Part shown: positions 1 to 8,467 of the stretch, piece after piece | Position numbering within the stretch: position 1 is the first letter of the stretch | Layout of the letters: every line of letters begins with the position of its first letter | Origin: Streptosporangium canum | Lineage (GTDB): Bacteria; Actinomycetota; Actinomycetes; Streptosporangiales; Streptosporangiaceae | Direction: 5' to 3' | Assembly (NCBI RefSeq): GCF_900113865.1 | Contig: NZ_FOQY01000009.1 | Location: 186,001-250,000, forward strand | Length of the DNA: 64,000 bases | Notes under the pieces: model-generated | The model's database searches: none | What the model saw: only the letters and a program-made list of their open reading frames with translations | What the model was told of the DNA's origin: nothing | Translations under genes and position numbers: made by a program

Positions 1-352
<352 letters not shown>

Positions 353-485
353 GCCGACGACCCTAGGAAACCCGCGGGCCGCGCGGAATCCGGCTGAGCA
401 CCCGGCGGGGGTGTGGCTACCTCCACCCCGGTACGGCGTCCAGCGCCATTGGTACGGCGAGGGCGGATGGGCGAGACTCCATGAC

Positions 486-2012
486 ATGAGGCGACATGTG
501 GTGGCGATCGGCCAGGCCCTGGCACTGGGGCTGCTGGCGCTGACGGACATCGTCCTGATCGCGCTGTCCCTGGTCAGCGCCATGCTGACGGCGCTGGGGA
601 TGATCTTCGTCTTCCCTCCGTTGGTCGGCCTGATCAGGCGCCGCACCATGCTCGTCAGGGAGCTCACCGGCCGGTGGCTGGGCACTCCGGTGGCGCCGTC
701 CTACCTGCCGCCCCCGCCCCCGCCCCGGCCCCAGCCCGACGGCTGGTACCGGTACGAGCGCCAGCTCTACAAGACACCGTGGTGGCCCGAGTGGAACAAC
801 CGCTGGAAGTGGTTGTTCACCGACCCGGCCACCTGGCGGGACGGGCTCTGGCTGTTTCTGAACCCGGTGGTCGCCGGGACGTTCCTGCTGCTGCCCTTCG
901 CCGTGGCCGGCTGCTTCCTGGCGGCGCCGTGGTACCCGAACCCGGTCGCCACGCCCGCGGCGGCGGTGGCGGCCCTCGCCGCGGTGATCGCGATGCCCTG
1001 GCTGCTGCGCGGCTACGGGTGGTGGAACCACCTGCTGCTGTCGCCCACGGCGCGGTCCGTCCTGGCCGGCCGGGTCCAGCGGCTCGACCGGGTCCGCCTG
1101 GAGGCGGCGGACTCCCAGGCGGCCGAGCTGCGGCGGATCGAGCGAGACCTGCACGACGGGGCCCAGGCCAGGCTCGTCGCCATGGGGATGACGCTCGGCG
1201 CGGTCGAGGAGCTGATGGACAGGGATCCGGCGGCGGCCAAGGCCCTGCTGGCCAAGGTGCGCGAGGCCTCGTCCACGGCGCTCGTCGAGCTGCGCGACCT
1301 GGTCCGGGGCATCCACCCGCCGGTCCTGGCCGAGCGCGGCCTCGGCGACGCCGTACGGGCCTTGGCGCTGGACAGCCCGATGAAGGTCAAGGTCACCGTC
1401 GACCTGAAGACGCGCCCGGACTCGCCCGTCGAGTCGGCCGCCTACTTCTCGATCAGCGAGCTGCTCACCAACGCGGCCCGGCACGGCGGCGCCGAGCGCG
1501 TGTGGATCGACATCAGCAGGCAGGACCGGACCCTGCGCGTCACCGTCACCGACGACGGCTCGGGTGGCGCCGACCCGTCGCGGGGCAGCGGCCTGCGCGG
1601 CATCGAGCGGCGGCTGGCGGCCTTCGACGGGGTGCTCGCGATCAGCAGCCCGCCGGGGGGACCGACCACGGCCACCATCGACCTGCCGGACGCGCTGCTC
1701 TGGTCCGAGCCGGAGACCAAGGTGCCGATGCCGCGCTGGAAAGCCGTCGTCGTCGGGCTGGGCTGGAGCCTCGGCTGGCTCCCGCTGTTCCCCCAGGGGC
1801 TGGTCCCGATGGTCGTCAAGATCGTCGGCGGTGAGGAGTCCAGCTGGTGCCTCGCGCTCTACCTGCCCGAGCCGTGGCAGTGGCCGATGATCGTCTTCAA
1901 CATCCTGCTGGGCCTCGGCATGTACAGCGTGGCCCTGGCCCTTCCCATCGCGCATTCGCGGCGGCACTCCGTGACGGAGAACACCGCGCGCCGTCTAGTG
2001 TTGGACCGATGA
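486..2012 (+). CDS. NarL-type sensor histidine kinase with C-terminal membrane helices
   Basis: A 508-aa membrane sensor kinase. Two N-terminal hydrophobic stretches (about 8-50), a proline-rich loop (about 72-85) and two more helices (about 122-175) precede a HisKA_3 dimerisation domain with the motif ERDLHDGAQ, H223 being the expected phospho-acceptor. The HATPase domain shows the N box (SELLTNAARHGG, about 324-335) and the G box DDGSGG (about 357). Unusually, about 100 residues follow the ATPase domain, with two more hydrophobic segments (about 420-445 and 465-488). The ATG at 486 is chosen because it opens directly into the first membrane segment. Its stop overlaps the next ATG by 4 nt (ATGA), so it is co-translated with its response regulator. 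The signal is unknown. Confidence 0.9.
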   Translation: MRRHVVAIGQALALGLLALTDIVLIALSLVSAMLTALGMIFVFPPLVGLIRRRTMLVRELTGRWLGTPVAPSYLPPPPPPRPQPDGWYRYERQLYKTPWWPEWNNRWKWLFTDPATWRDGLWLFLNPVVAGTFLLLPFAVAGCFLAAPWYPNPVATPAAAVAALAAVIAMPWLLRGYGWWNHLLLSPTARSVLAGRVQRLDRVRLEAADSQAAELRRIERDLHDGAQARLVAMGMTLGAVEELMDRDPAAAKALLAKVREASSTALVELRDLVRGIHPPVLAERGLGDAVRALALDSPMKVKVTVDLKTRPDSPVESAAYFSISELLTNAARHGGAERVWIDISRQDRTLRVTVTDDGSGGADPSRGSGLRGIERRLAAFDGVLAISSPPGGPTTATIDLPDALLWSEPETKVPMPRWKAVVVGLGWSLGWLPLFPQGLVPMVVKIVGGEESSWCLALYLPEPWQWPMIVFNILLGLGMYSVALALPIAHSRRHSVTENTARRLVLDR

Positions 2013-2674
2013 GCCCGAGAGTCGTCATCGCCGAAGATCTCTACCTGCTCAGGGACGGCCTGGTCCACCTGCTTCAGGCGCACGGCTTCGAGGTCGTCGC
2101 GGCGGTCGAGTCCGGGCCCGAGCTGCTGAAGGCGCTGACCGACGAGCGGCCCGACGTCGCCGTGGTGGACGTACGGCTCCCGCCCACGTTCACCGACGAG
2201 GGCCTCCAGGCGGCGCTGGCCGCCCGCAGGGCCGTCCCCGGCCTGCCGGTGCTCGTGCTCTCCCAGCACGTCGAGCAGCTCTACGCGCGCGAGCTGCTGG
2301 CCGACGGCTCCGGGGCGATCGGCTACCTCCTCAAGGACCGGGTGTTCAACGCCGAGCAGTTCGTCGACGCGGTCCGCCGCGTCGCCGCCGGAGGCACCGC
2401 GATGGACCCCGAGGTGATCGCCAAGCTCCTGGCCAGCACCGCCCGGCACGAGCCGCTCGGCGCGCTGACCCCGCGTGAGCGCGAGGTGCTGGAGCTGATG
2501 GCCGAAGGCCGGTCCAACGCCGCCGTCTCCCAGCGCCTGTTCCTCAGCGAGAGCGCGGTCGGCAAGCACACGGCCAGCATCTTCGGCAAGCTCGGCCTCG
2601 CCCCGTCCGACGACGACAACCGCCGCGTCCTGGCCGTCCTGACCTACCTCAACGCGGCCCGCTCCCAGCCGTAG
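2009..2674 (+). CDS. NarL/FixJ-family response regulator, partner of the upstream kinase
   Basis: A 221-aa response regulator: receiver domain (about 1-120) with acidic pocket E9/D10, phospho-acceptor D54 in VVDVRLPP and the conserved lysine in YLLKDR, then a LuxR-type helix-turn-helix (LTPREREVLELMAEG, about 150-210). The start ATG overlaps the kinase stop codon by 4 nt, which marks it as the cognate partner. It would regulate target promoters after phosphotransfer from H223 of the kinase. The divergent ABC transporter is the obvious candidate target, but no operator was recognised. Confidence 0.92.
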   Translation: MSPRVVIAEDLYLLRDGLVHLLQAHGFEVVAAVESGPELLKALTDERPDVAVVDVRLPPTFTDEGLQAALAARRAVPGLPVLVLSQHVEQLYARELLADGSGAIGYLLKDRVFNAEQFVDAVRRVAAGGTAMDPEVIAKLLASTARHEPLGALTPREREVLELMAEGRSNAAVSQRLFLSESAVGKHTASIFGKLGLAPSDDDNRRVLAVLTYLNAARSQP

Positions 2675-2684
2675 CCGCCTTCCG

Positions 2685-2771
2685 GACCGCCCCTCCCCGC
2701 ATGCGCGCGAGGACGTCAGCGGCTTCCAGCCTGCCGCCATCCCGCCCCTGCCGCATGCGCGAGGACGTCAG
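2685..2771. repeat. Imperfect direct repeat between convergent response-regulator genes
   Basis: Two copies of a roughly 21-36 bp element lie about 53 bp apart. The core is CCGCATGCGCG(CG)AGGACGTCAG at 2697-2719 and 2751-2771; homology extends left through CCGCCCCT. The right copy includes the stop codon of the minus-strand response regulator. It looks like a local duplication of a gene 3' flank. Confidence 0.7.
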
Positions 2772-3421
2772 GCGCGCTGGATCAGCCCGGTCTCGTAGGC
2801 CGTGATGACCGCCTGGACCCGGTCGCGCAGGCCGAGCTTGGTCAGCACGTTGCTCACGTGGGTCTTGACCGTGTGCTCGCTGACCACCATCGTGGCCGCG
2901 ATCTCGGCGTTGGACAGGCCGCGGCCGAGGAGTTCGAGGGTCTCGCGTTCCCGGGCGGTCAGCATGTCGAGCCCGGCCGCCGGCGCCGGGGGCCTGGCCC
3001 GCCTGCGCACCATGTCGTCGATCAGCCGCCGGGTCACCGACGGCGCGAGCAGCGACTCGCCGCCGGCCACCACCCGGACCGCCTGCACCAGGTCGTCGCG
3101 GCGCACGTCCTTCAGCAGGAACCCGCTGGCCCCGGCGTGCAGCGCGTCGTAGACGTAGTCGTCCTGGTCGAACGTGGTCAGCATGAGCACCTTGGTGTCC
3201 GTCTCCTCGCAGACCACCCGGGCCGCCGCGATGCCGTCCATCCTGGGCATCCTGATGTCCAGGAGCAGCAGGTCGGGCCGGTGCTCGCGGACCGCGGCGA
3301 CCGCCTCGGCCCCGTCGCCGGCCTCGGCCACGACGGCGATGTCCGGCTGGGCGTCCAGGATCATGGAGAACCCGCCCCTGACCAGCTCCTGATCGTCGGC
3401 CACCACCACACGGATGCCCAT
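2768..3421 (-). CDS. NarL/FixJ-family response regulator (orphan in this window)
   Basis: A 217-aa two-domain regulator. The receiver begins MGIRVVVADDQ, has D55 in LLLLDIRMP as phospho-acceptor and a conserved FLLKD lysine segment. The C-terminal LuxR-type HTH reads LTARERETLELLGRG...EHTVKTHVSNVL. The ATG at 3421 is preferred over an upstream in-frame start because it opens directly into the receiver fold. It is convergent with the other response regulator and has no adjacent histidine kinase here, so its partner kinase must be elsewhere, or it could cross-talk. The 354-bp region upstream carries a perfect 7-3-7 inverted repeat (3481-3497) that could be its operator. Confidence 0.9.
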   Translation of the reverse strand: MGIRVVVADDQELVRGGFSMILDAQPDIAVVAEAGDGAEAVAAVREHRPDLLLLDIRMPRMDGIAAARVVCEETDTKVLMLTTFDQDDYVYDALHAGASGFLLKDVRRDDLVQAVRVVAGGESLLAPSVTRRLIDDMVRRRARPPAPAAGLDMLTARERETLELLGRGLSNAEIAATMVVSEHTVKTHVSNVLTKLGLRDRVQAVITAYETGLIQRA

Positions 3422-3480
3422 CACCCAACCGCCTTTCGGTTTTCCCGGAGCCGGGCCGGTAAACGAGGAACCTCGCATGT

Positions 3481-3497
3481 CTGACCATATTGGTCAG
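3481..3497. promoter_or_regulatory. Perfect 7-3-7 inverted repeat, candidate operator
   Basis: CTGACCA-TAT-TGGTCAG lies about 60 bp upstream of the minus-strand response regulator and 280 bp upstream of the DnaN-like gene. Response regulators commonly bind such sites, so autoregulation is a guess. The rest of the 354-bp gap 3422-3775 holds a 34-bp tandem repeat and, just before 3776, a Shine-Dalgarno sequence (GAAGGGA). Confidence 0.4.
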
Positions 3498-3554
3498 CTC
3501 CTCCGGAACGTCCCGGCGGGTCATCGGTCAGCTCCTCCGGAAAGACCCGGCGGG
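3492..3554. repeat. Tandem repeat, about 34-bp period
   Basis: GGTCAGCTCCTCCGGAA is followed by a near-identical CGTCCCGGCGGG / AGACCCGGCGGG tail. Copies start at 3492 and 3526. The first copy overlaps the right arm of the 7-3-7 inverted repeat, so GGTCAG half-sites recur every 34 bp. Confidence 0.75.
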
Positions 3555-3775
3555 CCGCGGTCCTCCGTCCAGCCGGGGCACGGCCGGCGACGGCCCTCCT
3601 CCGCTGCCGTACGGCCTGCCCCTCCCGATCACACCGGCCCCGCGGCCTCGCCCGCATGAGGCATCACGCGGCATATGGGGTGGCTCGGCGGTTCTTGTCG
3701 GACCCACCGGCTACCGTTCTGTTGACGTACGGCTCCCGCGTGTGGCGGTGCCGTTCAGGACGAAGGGATGATCAG

Positions 3776-4873
3776 GTGAAGTTCCAGGTTAACCGTGATG
3801 TCCTGGCCGACGCGGTGGCCTGGGTCGCCCGGGCGCTGCCGAACCGTCCGGCACTCCCCGTGCTCTCCGGGCTGCTCCTGGAGGCCGACGACGACCTCAT
3901 GCTGTCGGTCTTCGACTACGACGTCTCCGCCCGCGCCTCGATCGAGGCCGACGTGGCGGAGCCGGGCCGGGTGCTGATCCCCGGCCGGATCCTCGCCGAG
4001 ATCACCCGGAGCCTGCCCGCCGAGCCGGTGGAGATCGTCACCAGCGGCTCCGAGGCGGTGCTGACCTGCGGCAGCGCCGAATTCGGCCTGCTCACCATGC
4101 CGGTGGAAGACTTTCCGACCCTGCCGTCCATGCCACCGAAGATCGGCGCGGTCGGCGGTGGCGTCTTCGCGAGCGCGGTCGGCCAGGTGGCGCCCGCGAC
4201 CAGCCGTGACGAGACCCTCCCCATGCTGACCGGCGTCCGGATCGACATCTCCGGCGAGACCGTGGCCATGGCCGCCACCGACCGCTATCGCATCGCGGCG
4301 AGGGAGTTCGGCTGGCGCCCCGAGGAGCCCGGCGCCGCGGCCGCGGCCATGGTGCCCGCCCGGGTGCTCGTCGAGGTGGCCAAGTCGCTGCGCGGCGGCG
4401 AGGTGTCGATGGCGCTGGGCGACGGTGTCGCGGGCTTCGAGAGCGTCGGCCGCAGCACCACGGTCCGCCTGCTCGACGAGCAGTTCATCGACTACCGCGC
4501 GCGGCTGACCGACGACTGGTCGATCCGGGCCGACCTCCGGGTGGCTCCGTTCATCAGCGCGATCAAGCGCGTCGCGCTGGTCGCCGAGCGCAACACCGCG
4601 GTCCGGCTGTCGTTCAGCCAGGGGCAGGTGCTCATCCAGGCGGGCGGTGGCGACATCGGCCGCGGCACCGAGGTCATGGAGGCGGAGCTGTCCGGCGACG
4701 GCATCCAGATCGCCTTCCAGTCCCAGTGGCTGCTGGACGGCCTGGCCGGGGTCGAGACCGAGTTCGTCCGGCTCAACATGGAGTCCCCGAGCAGGCCGGC
4801 CCTCATCACCGAGGTTCCCGGCGACGCCGACCCCGCCTTCCGCTACCTCGTGATGTCCCTGCGCCTCACCTGA
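3776..4873 (+). CDS. Sliding clamp (DNA polymerase III beta subunit) paralogue, DnaN-like
   Basis: A 365-aa protein with the three-domain beta-clamp pattern: MKFQVNRDVLADAVAWVARALPNRP at the start, internal PMLTGVRIDI and ATDRYRIAARE typical of DnaN domain 2, and a C-terminal FRYLVMSLRLT. Clamps usually end in a YLxMPxRL-type motif; here the proline is serine. The GTG at 3776 is chosen because a GAAGGGA ribosome site precedes it and it aligns with the usual DnaN start. It stands alone, not in a dnaA-dnaN-recF operon, so it is probably a second clamp rather than the housekeeping one. Whether it loads onto DNA or binds polymerase cannot be judged from sequence alone. Confidence 0.85.
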   Translation: MKFQVNRDVLADAVAWVARALPNRPALPVLSGLLLEADDDLMLSVFDYDVSARASIEADVAEPGRVLIPGRILAEITRSLPAEPVEIVTSGSEAVLTCGSAEFGLLTMPVEDFPTLPSMPPKIGAVGGGVFASAVGQVAPATSRDETLPMLTGVRIDISGETVAMAATDRYRIAAREFGWRPEEPGAAAAAMVPARVLVEVAKSLRGGEVSMALGDGVAGFESVGRSTTVRLLDEQFIDYRARLTDDWSIRADLRVAPFISAIKRVALVAERNTAVRLSFSQGQVLIQAGGGDIGRGTEVMEAELSGDGIQIAFQSQWLLDGLAGVETEFVRLNMESPSRPALITEVPGDADPAFRYLVMSLRLT

Positions 4874-4883
4874 CCGGGTCCCG

Positions 4884-4938
4884 CCCGATGTGCGAAAGGG
4901 CCCGCTCCCTCAAGGAGCGGGCCCTTTCGCACATCGGG
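4884..4938. terminator. Long bidirectional terminator hairpin, 25-bp perfect stem
   Basis: The arms 4884-4908 and 4914-4938 are exact reverse complements around a 5-nt loop (CTCAA). It sits 10 bp after the DnaN-like stop and before the convergent GntR gene, so it probably ends transcription from both sides. The stem is unusually long. Confidence 0.85.
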
Positions 4939-4991
4939 GGTCTTCGCTGCCGATCACGTCCGGCTGTCGGCGACGCTCGTGGTCGACGCGG

Positions 4992-5681
4992 CTAGGAGGA
5001 GAGCTCCTGAGCCTCGGTCAGGGCGATCAGGATGTGCTCCATGCACGCGTGGCCGGCGCGTTCGGCGGCGGCCGCGTCGCCGGCCGCGATGGCGCGGGCG
5101 ATGGCTTCGTGCGGGATGTAGGTGCTGTTGAGCGAGGTGCCCGCGGCGGTGATGCTCGCCCGCAGGGCGGCCGAGAAGTCCTCGTAGAGGTCGATCAGGA
5201 CCAGGTTGTGGGTGGCCTGGACGACCGCGATGTGGAAGGCCAGGTCGGCCTCGACGAACGCGTTGGGCTCGCCGATCTCCCAGGCCCGCTCCCGTTCGGC
5301 CAGGGCGGCTTCGATGCGGACGATGTCGGCGTCGCTGCGCCTCGTCGCGGCCAGCCTGGCGGCCTCCACCTCCAGCGCACGCCGTACTTCCAGGATCTCC
5401 AGTTGCTCGGCGGTGCGCAGCCGCCGCAACATGGCACCCGACAGCTCGCTGGTGGCGCGGACGTACGTGCCGTCGCCCTGACGGCACTCCAGCAGGCCCG
5501 CGTGAGTGAGCGCCCTCACCGCCTCGCGCACGGTGTTGCGTCCGACCCCGAGCTGTTCGGCGAGCACGGTCTCGGTGGGAATCTTCGCGTGCATCTGCCA
5601 GGAGTTCGAAGTGATCTGCTCTTTGAGCTGATCGATCACCTGGTCGACGAGGGACGCTCGCTGCGCCGTACGCAGACTCAC
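4992..5681 (-). CDS. FadR/GntR-family transcriptional regulator with FCD domain
   Basis: A 229-aa repressor-type protein. The winged helix (about 8-75) contains the GntR signature KIPTETVLAEQLGVGRNTVREA and the wing RQGDGTYV. The C-terminal helical FCD ligand domain (about 90-220) contains AFVEADLAFHIAVVQATHN and later HEAIARAIAAGD, with the Asp/His residues that usually bind a metal and an organic acid. It begins with GTG behind a strong GGAGGAGG site at 5688-5697. No metabolic gene is adjacent, so its effector is unknown. An imperfect inverted repeat upstream (5702-5730) suggests autoregulation. Confidence 0.92.
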   Translation of the reverse strand: MSLRTAQRASLVDQVIDQLKEQITSNSWQMHAKIPTETVLAEQLGVGRNTVREAVRALTHAGLLECRQGDGTYVRATSELSGAMLRRLRTAEQLEILEVRRALEVEAARLAATRRSDADIVRIEAALAERERAWEIGEPNAFVEADLAFHIAVVQATHNLVLIDLYEDFSAALRASITAAGTSLNSTYIPHEAIARAIAAGDAAAAERAGHACMEHILIALTEAQELSS

Positions 5682-5701
5682 AGTCCGCCTCCTCCGGGGA
5701 A

Positions 5702-5730
5702 ACCAATCATCCTATGAGTCAATGACTGGT
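5702..5730. promoter_or_regulatory. Imperfect inverted repeat upstream of gntR gene
   Basis: The arms are ACCAATCAT (5702-5710) and ATGACTGGT (5722-5730), 8 of 9 positions pairing around 11 nt. FadR-subfamily operators often contain TGGT/ACCA half-sites; here the spacing is wider than the classic form. It is placed 21-49 bp upstream of the GTG start. Confidence 0.35.
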
Positions 5731-5789
5731 CGACCCTAATTATTCCGGAGGCAGAAAAACAAATCCAGAGGCCTGAAGAGTGAGTTGTT

Positions 5790-7148
5790 TTACCGAACCA
5801 GCGCCGAATCGACCGTCACACCAACCATCGCACTACGCACTCCGGCGGCTTCGAGCGCCATACGATATGCGCTCGCCTGCTCCTCGCCGGCACCGACCCG
5901 GCTGTAGAGGTCGCCGAGCTCGCGCCAGACCCGTGCGATCTCCCGGTCAGGGCTGGAGGCCCCGGACCGAAGCTCGTTGAGCAGCCCGCGGGCACTGTGC
6001 AGGATGGTCGTGACGTCGCCTTCGCCGCAGGCGAGCGCGACCTGGGCGAGGACCAGGTGTGCGGTGGCCGCCGTGGCGCCGATCCGGCCGCTCAGCGCGT
6101 CGAGGGCGGACCCGGCCAGGTCGGCCGCGCCGTCCGGATCGCCGCTTCTGAGCTGGACGTAGGCGAGCACCACCAAGCTCTTGGCGTGGTCGTCCACCCT
6201 GTCGGGGAACGCGCCGAAGACCTCGCTCGCGGCGGTCGCGAACCGGTGGGCCTCCTCAAGCGGTTCCTCGCCGTGGGAGGCGGTGAAGCGCGACCAGTCC
6301 ATCGCGATGCGGGCCAGCCGGAAGGCCATCCGGGTCGGACGTCCGGTCGCGATCGCGTCGTCGGCGAGGCGGACGGCCAGCGCCGAGTCCTCCCCCTCGG
6401 CGGCGGTGATGCTGGCCTGCCAGAGGGCGTGGATCTCGGCGGTGCGGTTGACCGCGGCCGGAACGCCGTTGACCGACAGGATGTGCCGGACGTAGGACAG
6501 GCCCGGCGAGCGCGGTCCGCGGGAGATCTCGGTCTCTATCAGGGAGGCGGCCAGGTCCACGGCGATCTCACCCTGAGCCAGGGCCAGCCGGTTCACCTGG
6601 GTGAGGGCGTGCGTGGCCAGGTCATGGGCGCGCAGGGCGTCGCCGGCGTGCTGGTAGCAGCGGCTCAGCGCCACCGTCAGGGGCAGGTCGGCCAGCCGTT
6701 CGGGATGGGCGGCCGCCTCGCGCCGGAGCCGTTCGAACGCCTCCACCGCCGGGCCGATCCTGCCCTGGGACTCCAGGGCGCGGGCCCGGCCGAACCGCGC
6801 GTGCGCGGCCAGCATGGCGTTCTCCTCGCCGGCGACCTTGACGATCTCGCCGAACCGCTCGGCGGCGGCGGACGGGTCGCCGTGCTGCAGCTCCAGCTCC
6901 GCGTGGCGCAGGCCCAGCTCGGTGTCGATGCGCTGGCGCGGCTCGATCCCGTGCAGCAGGAACTCGGTGGTGCACCCCAGCCGTTCGGCGAGAAGGCGCG
7001 CCACCACCGGAGTCGGCGTGCGCTTGCCCGACTCGATGAGGGAGACATAACTGTCGGAGAGGTCAGGCCCTGCTAGCTGGGCCTGAGACATGCGCCTACT
7101 CAGCCGCAGTCCGCGGACGCGGTCACCGATGGTTCCCTGACTCGGCAT
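5790..7148 (-). CDS. XRE-family regulator with tetratricopeptide-like C-terminal domain
   Basis: A 452-aa protein. The N-terminal helix-turn-helix (about 8-62) reads IGDRVRGLRLSRRMSQAQLA...SYVSLIESGKRTP, typical of XRE/Cro regulators. The remaining 380 residues are alanine-rich helical repeats (for example ALRAHDLATHALTQVNRLA and ARGLLNELRSG) of TPR type. Such HTH-TPR proteins in actinomycetes usually sense a peptide or partner protein through the repeat domain. The ATG at 7148 is preceded by GAGAG. Target genes are not evident. Confidence 0.85.
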   Translation of the reverse strand: MPSQGTIGDRVRGLRLSRRMSQAQLAGPDLSDSYVSLIESGKRTPTPVVARLLAERLGCTTEFLLHGIEPRQRIDTELGLRHAELELQHGDPSAAAERFGEIVKVAGEENAMLAAHARFGRARALESQGRIGPAVEAFERLRREAAAHPERLADLPLTVALSRCYQHAGDALRAHDLATHALTQVNRLALAQGEIAVDLAASLIETEISRGPRSPGLSYVRHILSVNGVPAAVNRTAEIHALWQASITAAEGEDSALAVRLADDAIATGRPTRMAFRLARIAMDWSRFTASHGEEPLEEAHRFATAASEVFGAFPDRVDDHAKSLVVLAYVQLRSGDPDGAADLAGSALDALSGRIGATAATAHLVLAQVALACGEGDVTTILHSARGLLNELRSGASSPDREIARVWRELGDLYSRVGAGEEQASAYRMALEAAGVRSAMVGVTVDSALVR

Positions 7149-7280
7149 CTGATCTCTCAGGGCGGGGGATGGTCAATGTTCCCGCCATGATTGCATGAAG
7201 CAGTCGAATCGGGTAACCCCACGTGAAAAATCCTCAGACGGACTCTTCCCCAGCCTCATGCCATAAAGGACTATGAGGGA

Positions 7281-7811
7281 CTAATCATCCGAGTCGTTGC
7301 CTCCGGGGAACAGCATCTGGCAGACCTCAAGGTAGAGGGTCTCCGGATAGGGGATATAGGTCACCGTCGACAATGCCTGATCTTGACCGGCCGATTCCAG
7401 GACGAACTCGCCGTATCCCAGCATCCGGCCGAGCAGTGAGCGCTGGAAGCTCATGTCCGTCACCTTGCCGAGCGGCATCATCGCGACCTTGCGCGTGATG
7501 AGCCCCGTGGTGAGCAGCATGCGCTTGGACGTGACCACGAAGTAGTCGACCGACCACTCCGCCACCTTCCACACGAAGCGGATCAGCAGCAGGAGCCATG
7601 CCCACCAGACGATGACGAGCGCGCCGCCACCGCCCTGGTCGCCGAACCACTTGCTGAGCAGCCCGGCGAGAATCAGGCCGCCGAAGACCTCGGCGACAGG
7701 GCGGAGCAGTACGGCCGGGTGGCGCCGCACCATGATGACCTGGTGTTCGTGGGGGAGTAGGTAGCGGTTGACCGACGAGGGAGCTGAGTCCCCGTGGGTC
7801 ACAAGTCTCAT
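7281..7811 (-). CDS. PH domain-containing membrane protein
   Basis: A 176-aa protein: a short N-terminal cytoplasmic part, two closely spaced hydrophobic segments (about 36-55 and 63-83), then a bacterial PH domain (VDYFVVTSKRMLLTTGLITRKVAMMPLGKVTDMSFQRS, about 88-126) with the usual R/K-VAMMPL signature of the bPH2/YdbS class. Its start codon overlaps the stop of a 52-aa upstream small protein by 4 nt, so the two are co-translated. Function of the family is poorly known; membrane or lipid association is likely. Confidence 0.82.
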   Translation of the reverse strand: MRLVTHGDSAPSSVNRYLLPHEHQVIMVRRHPAVLLRPVAEVFGGLILAGLLSKWFGDQGGGGALVIVWWAWLLLLIRFVWKVAEWSVDYFVVTSKRMLLTTGLITRKVAMMPLGKVTDMSFQRSLLGRMLGYGEFVLESAGQDQALSTVTYIPYPETLYLEVCQMLFPGGNDSDD

Positions 7812-7966
7812 GACAGATGGGAAACGAACTGGGCCAGGGAATTGGCCGCGGTGTATACCGTGTCCATGGCACCCCTCACTGCGTTCGCGGCGTCACCTGG
7901 TCGTGTGAACAGGAAAAACGCTACGAAGGCTGCCCCGCCATACGTTAGAACTTTCTTGACCTGCAC
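7808..7966 (-). CDS. Small 52-aa membrane-associated protein, co-translated with PH-domain gene
   Basis: A short reading frame from GTG 7966 to TGA 7808 with a textbook AGGAGG site 6 nt upstream. The product begins MQVKKVLTYGGAAFVAFFLF and ends SLAQFVSHLS. One hydrophobic segment (about 8-22) is followed by an amphipathic helix. The stop overlaps the PH-domain ATG (TCATGA), which strongly supports translation. I recall similar small actinobacterial proteins of this type from memory only. It could anchor or stabilise the PH protein; function unknown. Confidence 0.75.
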   Translation of the reverse strand: MQVKKVLTYGGAAFVAFFLFTRPGDAANAVRGAMDTVYTAANSLAQFVSHLS

Positions 7967-8098
7967 TGCGGCCTCCTACTACCACTGACCCACTGCACCC
8001 GCCGTATACATTACCCACGCCATAGGCGAGGTAAAGCGCATCAACCCATTACGGTCTCGGCCCGTCCCGAAGACCTGGTGGGAGTGATGTGATATCCG

Positions 8099-8329
8099 TC
8101 ACCCGCGTTCGCTCGCGACCAGCGCGAGGACTTCGAGGTGTTTGCGGGCGATCCGCTCGACCAGCCCGGGATGGGCGTGGCCGGTGACCTCCAGCGCGCC
8201 GTAGTGCGCCGCCTCTATGCAGCGGGTCACGGTGGTCGCCGGGTGTACTTCGGAAAACTCATCCCGCAACGCGGCGCTGACGTCCTCGTAGGGATCCGGT
8301 TCCGGGTCCGGGATGATTCGCTCGCTCAT
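8099..8329 (-). CDS. Small conserved protein, three-helix-bundle type
   Basis: A 76-aa acidic protein from the ATG at 8329 (GGGAGAAC upstream) beginning MSERIIPDPEPDPYEDV. Residues 18-74 predict three helices (AALRDEFSEVHPATTVTRCI, then HPGLVERIARKHLEVLALV). The pattern is like actinobacterial proteins annotated as three-helix bundle dimerisation domain. A longer in-frame start at 8407 exists but lacks a better ribosome site. No enzymatic motif is seen. Confidence 0.65.
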   Translation of the reverse strand: MSERIIPDPEPDPYEDVSAALRDEFSEVHPATTVTRCIEAAHYGALEVTGHAHPGLVERIARKHLEVLALVASERG

Positions 8330-8467
8330 GGTTCTCCCTGGTGTGCGCCCACCGCCGCCGTGGGCCGGGGACACAGAAGAGATGTCTTCGTCACTATCGG
8401 TACCCACATAAGCACACCGTGTAACGGAGAAACGGCGAAACGACCCTCTCTTGGGGAGGAAGATTAC

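Noticed and set aside
417-1967. Long minus-strand frame over the histidine kinase
   Set aside because: Same GC-shadow effect; the plus-strand frame has all kinase motifs.
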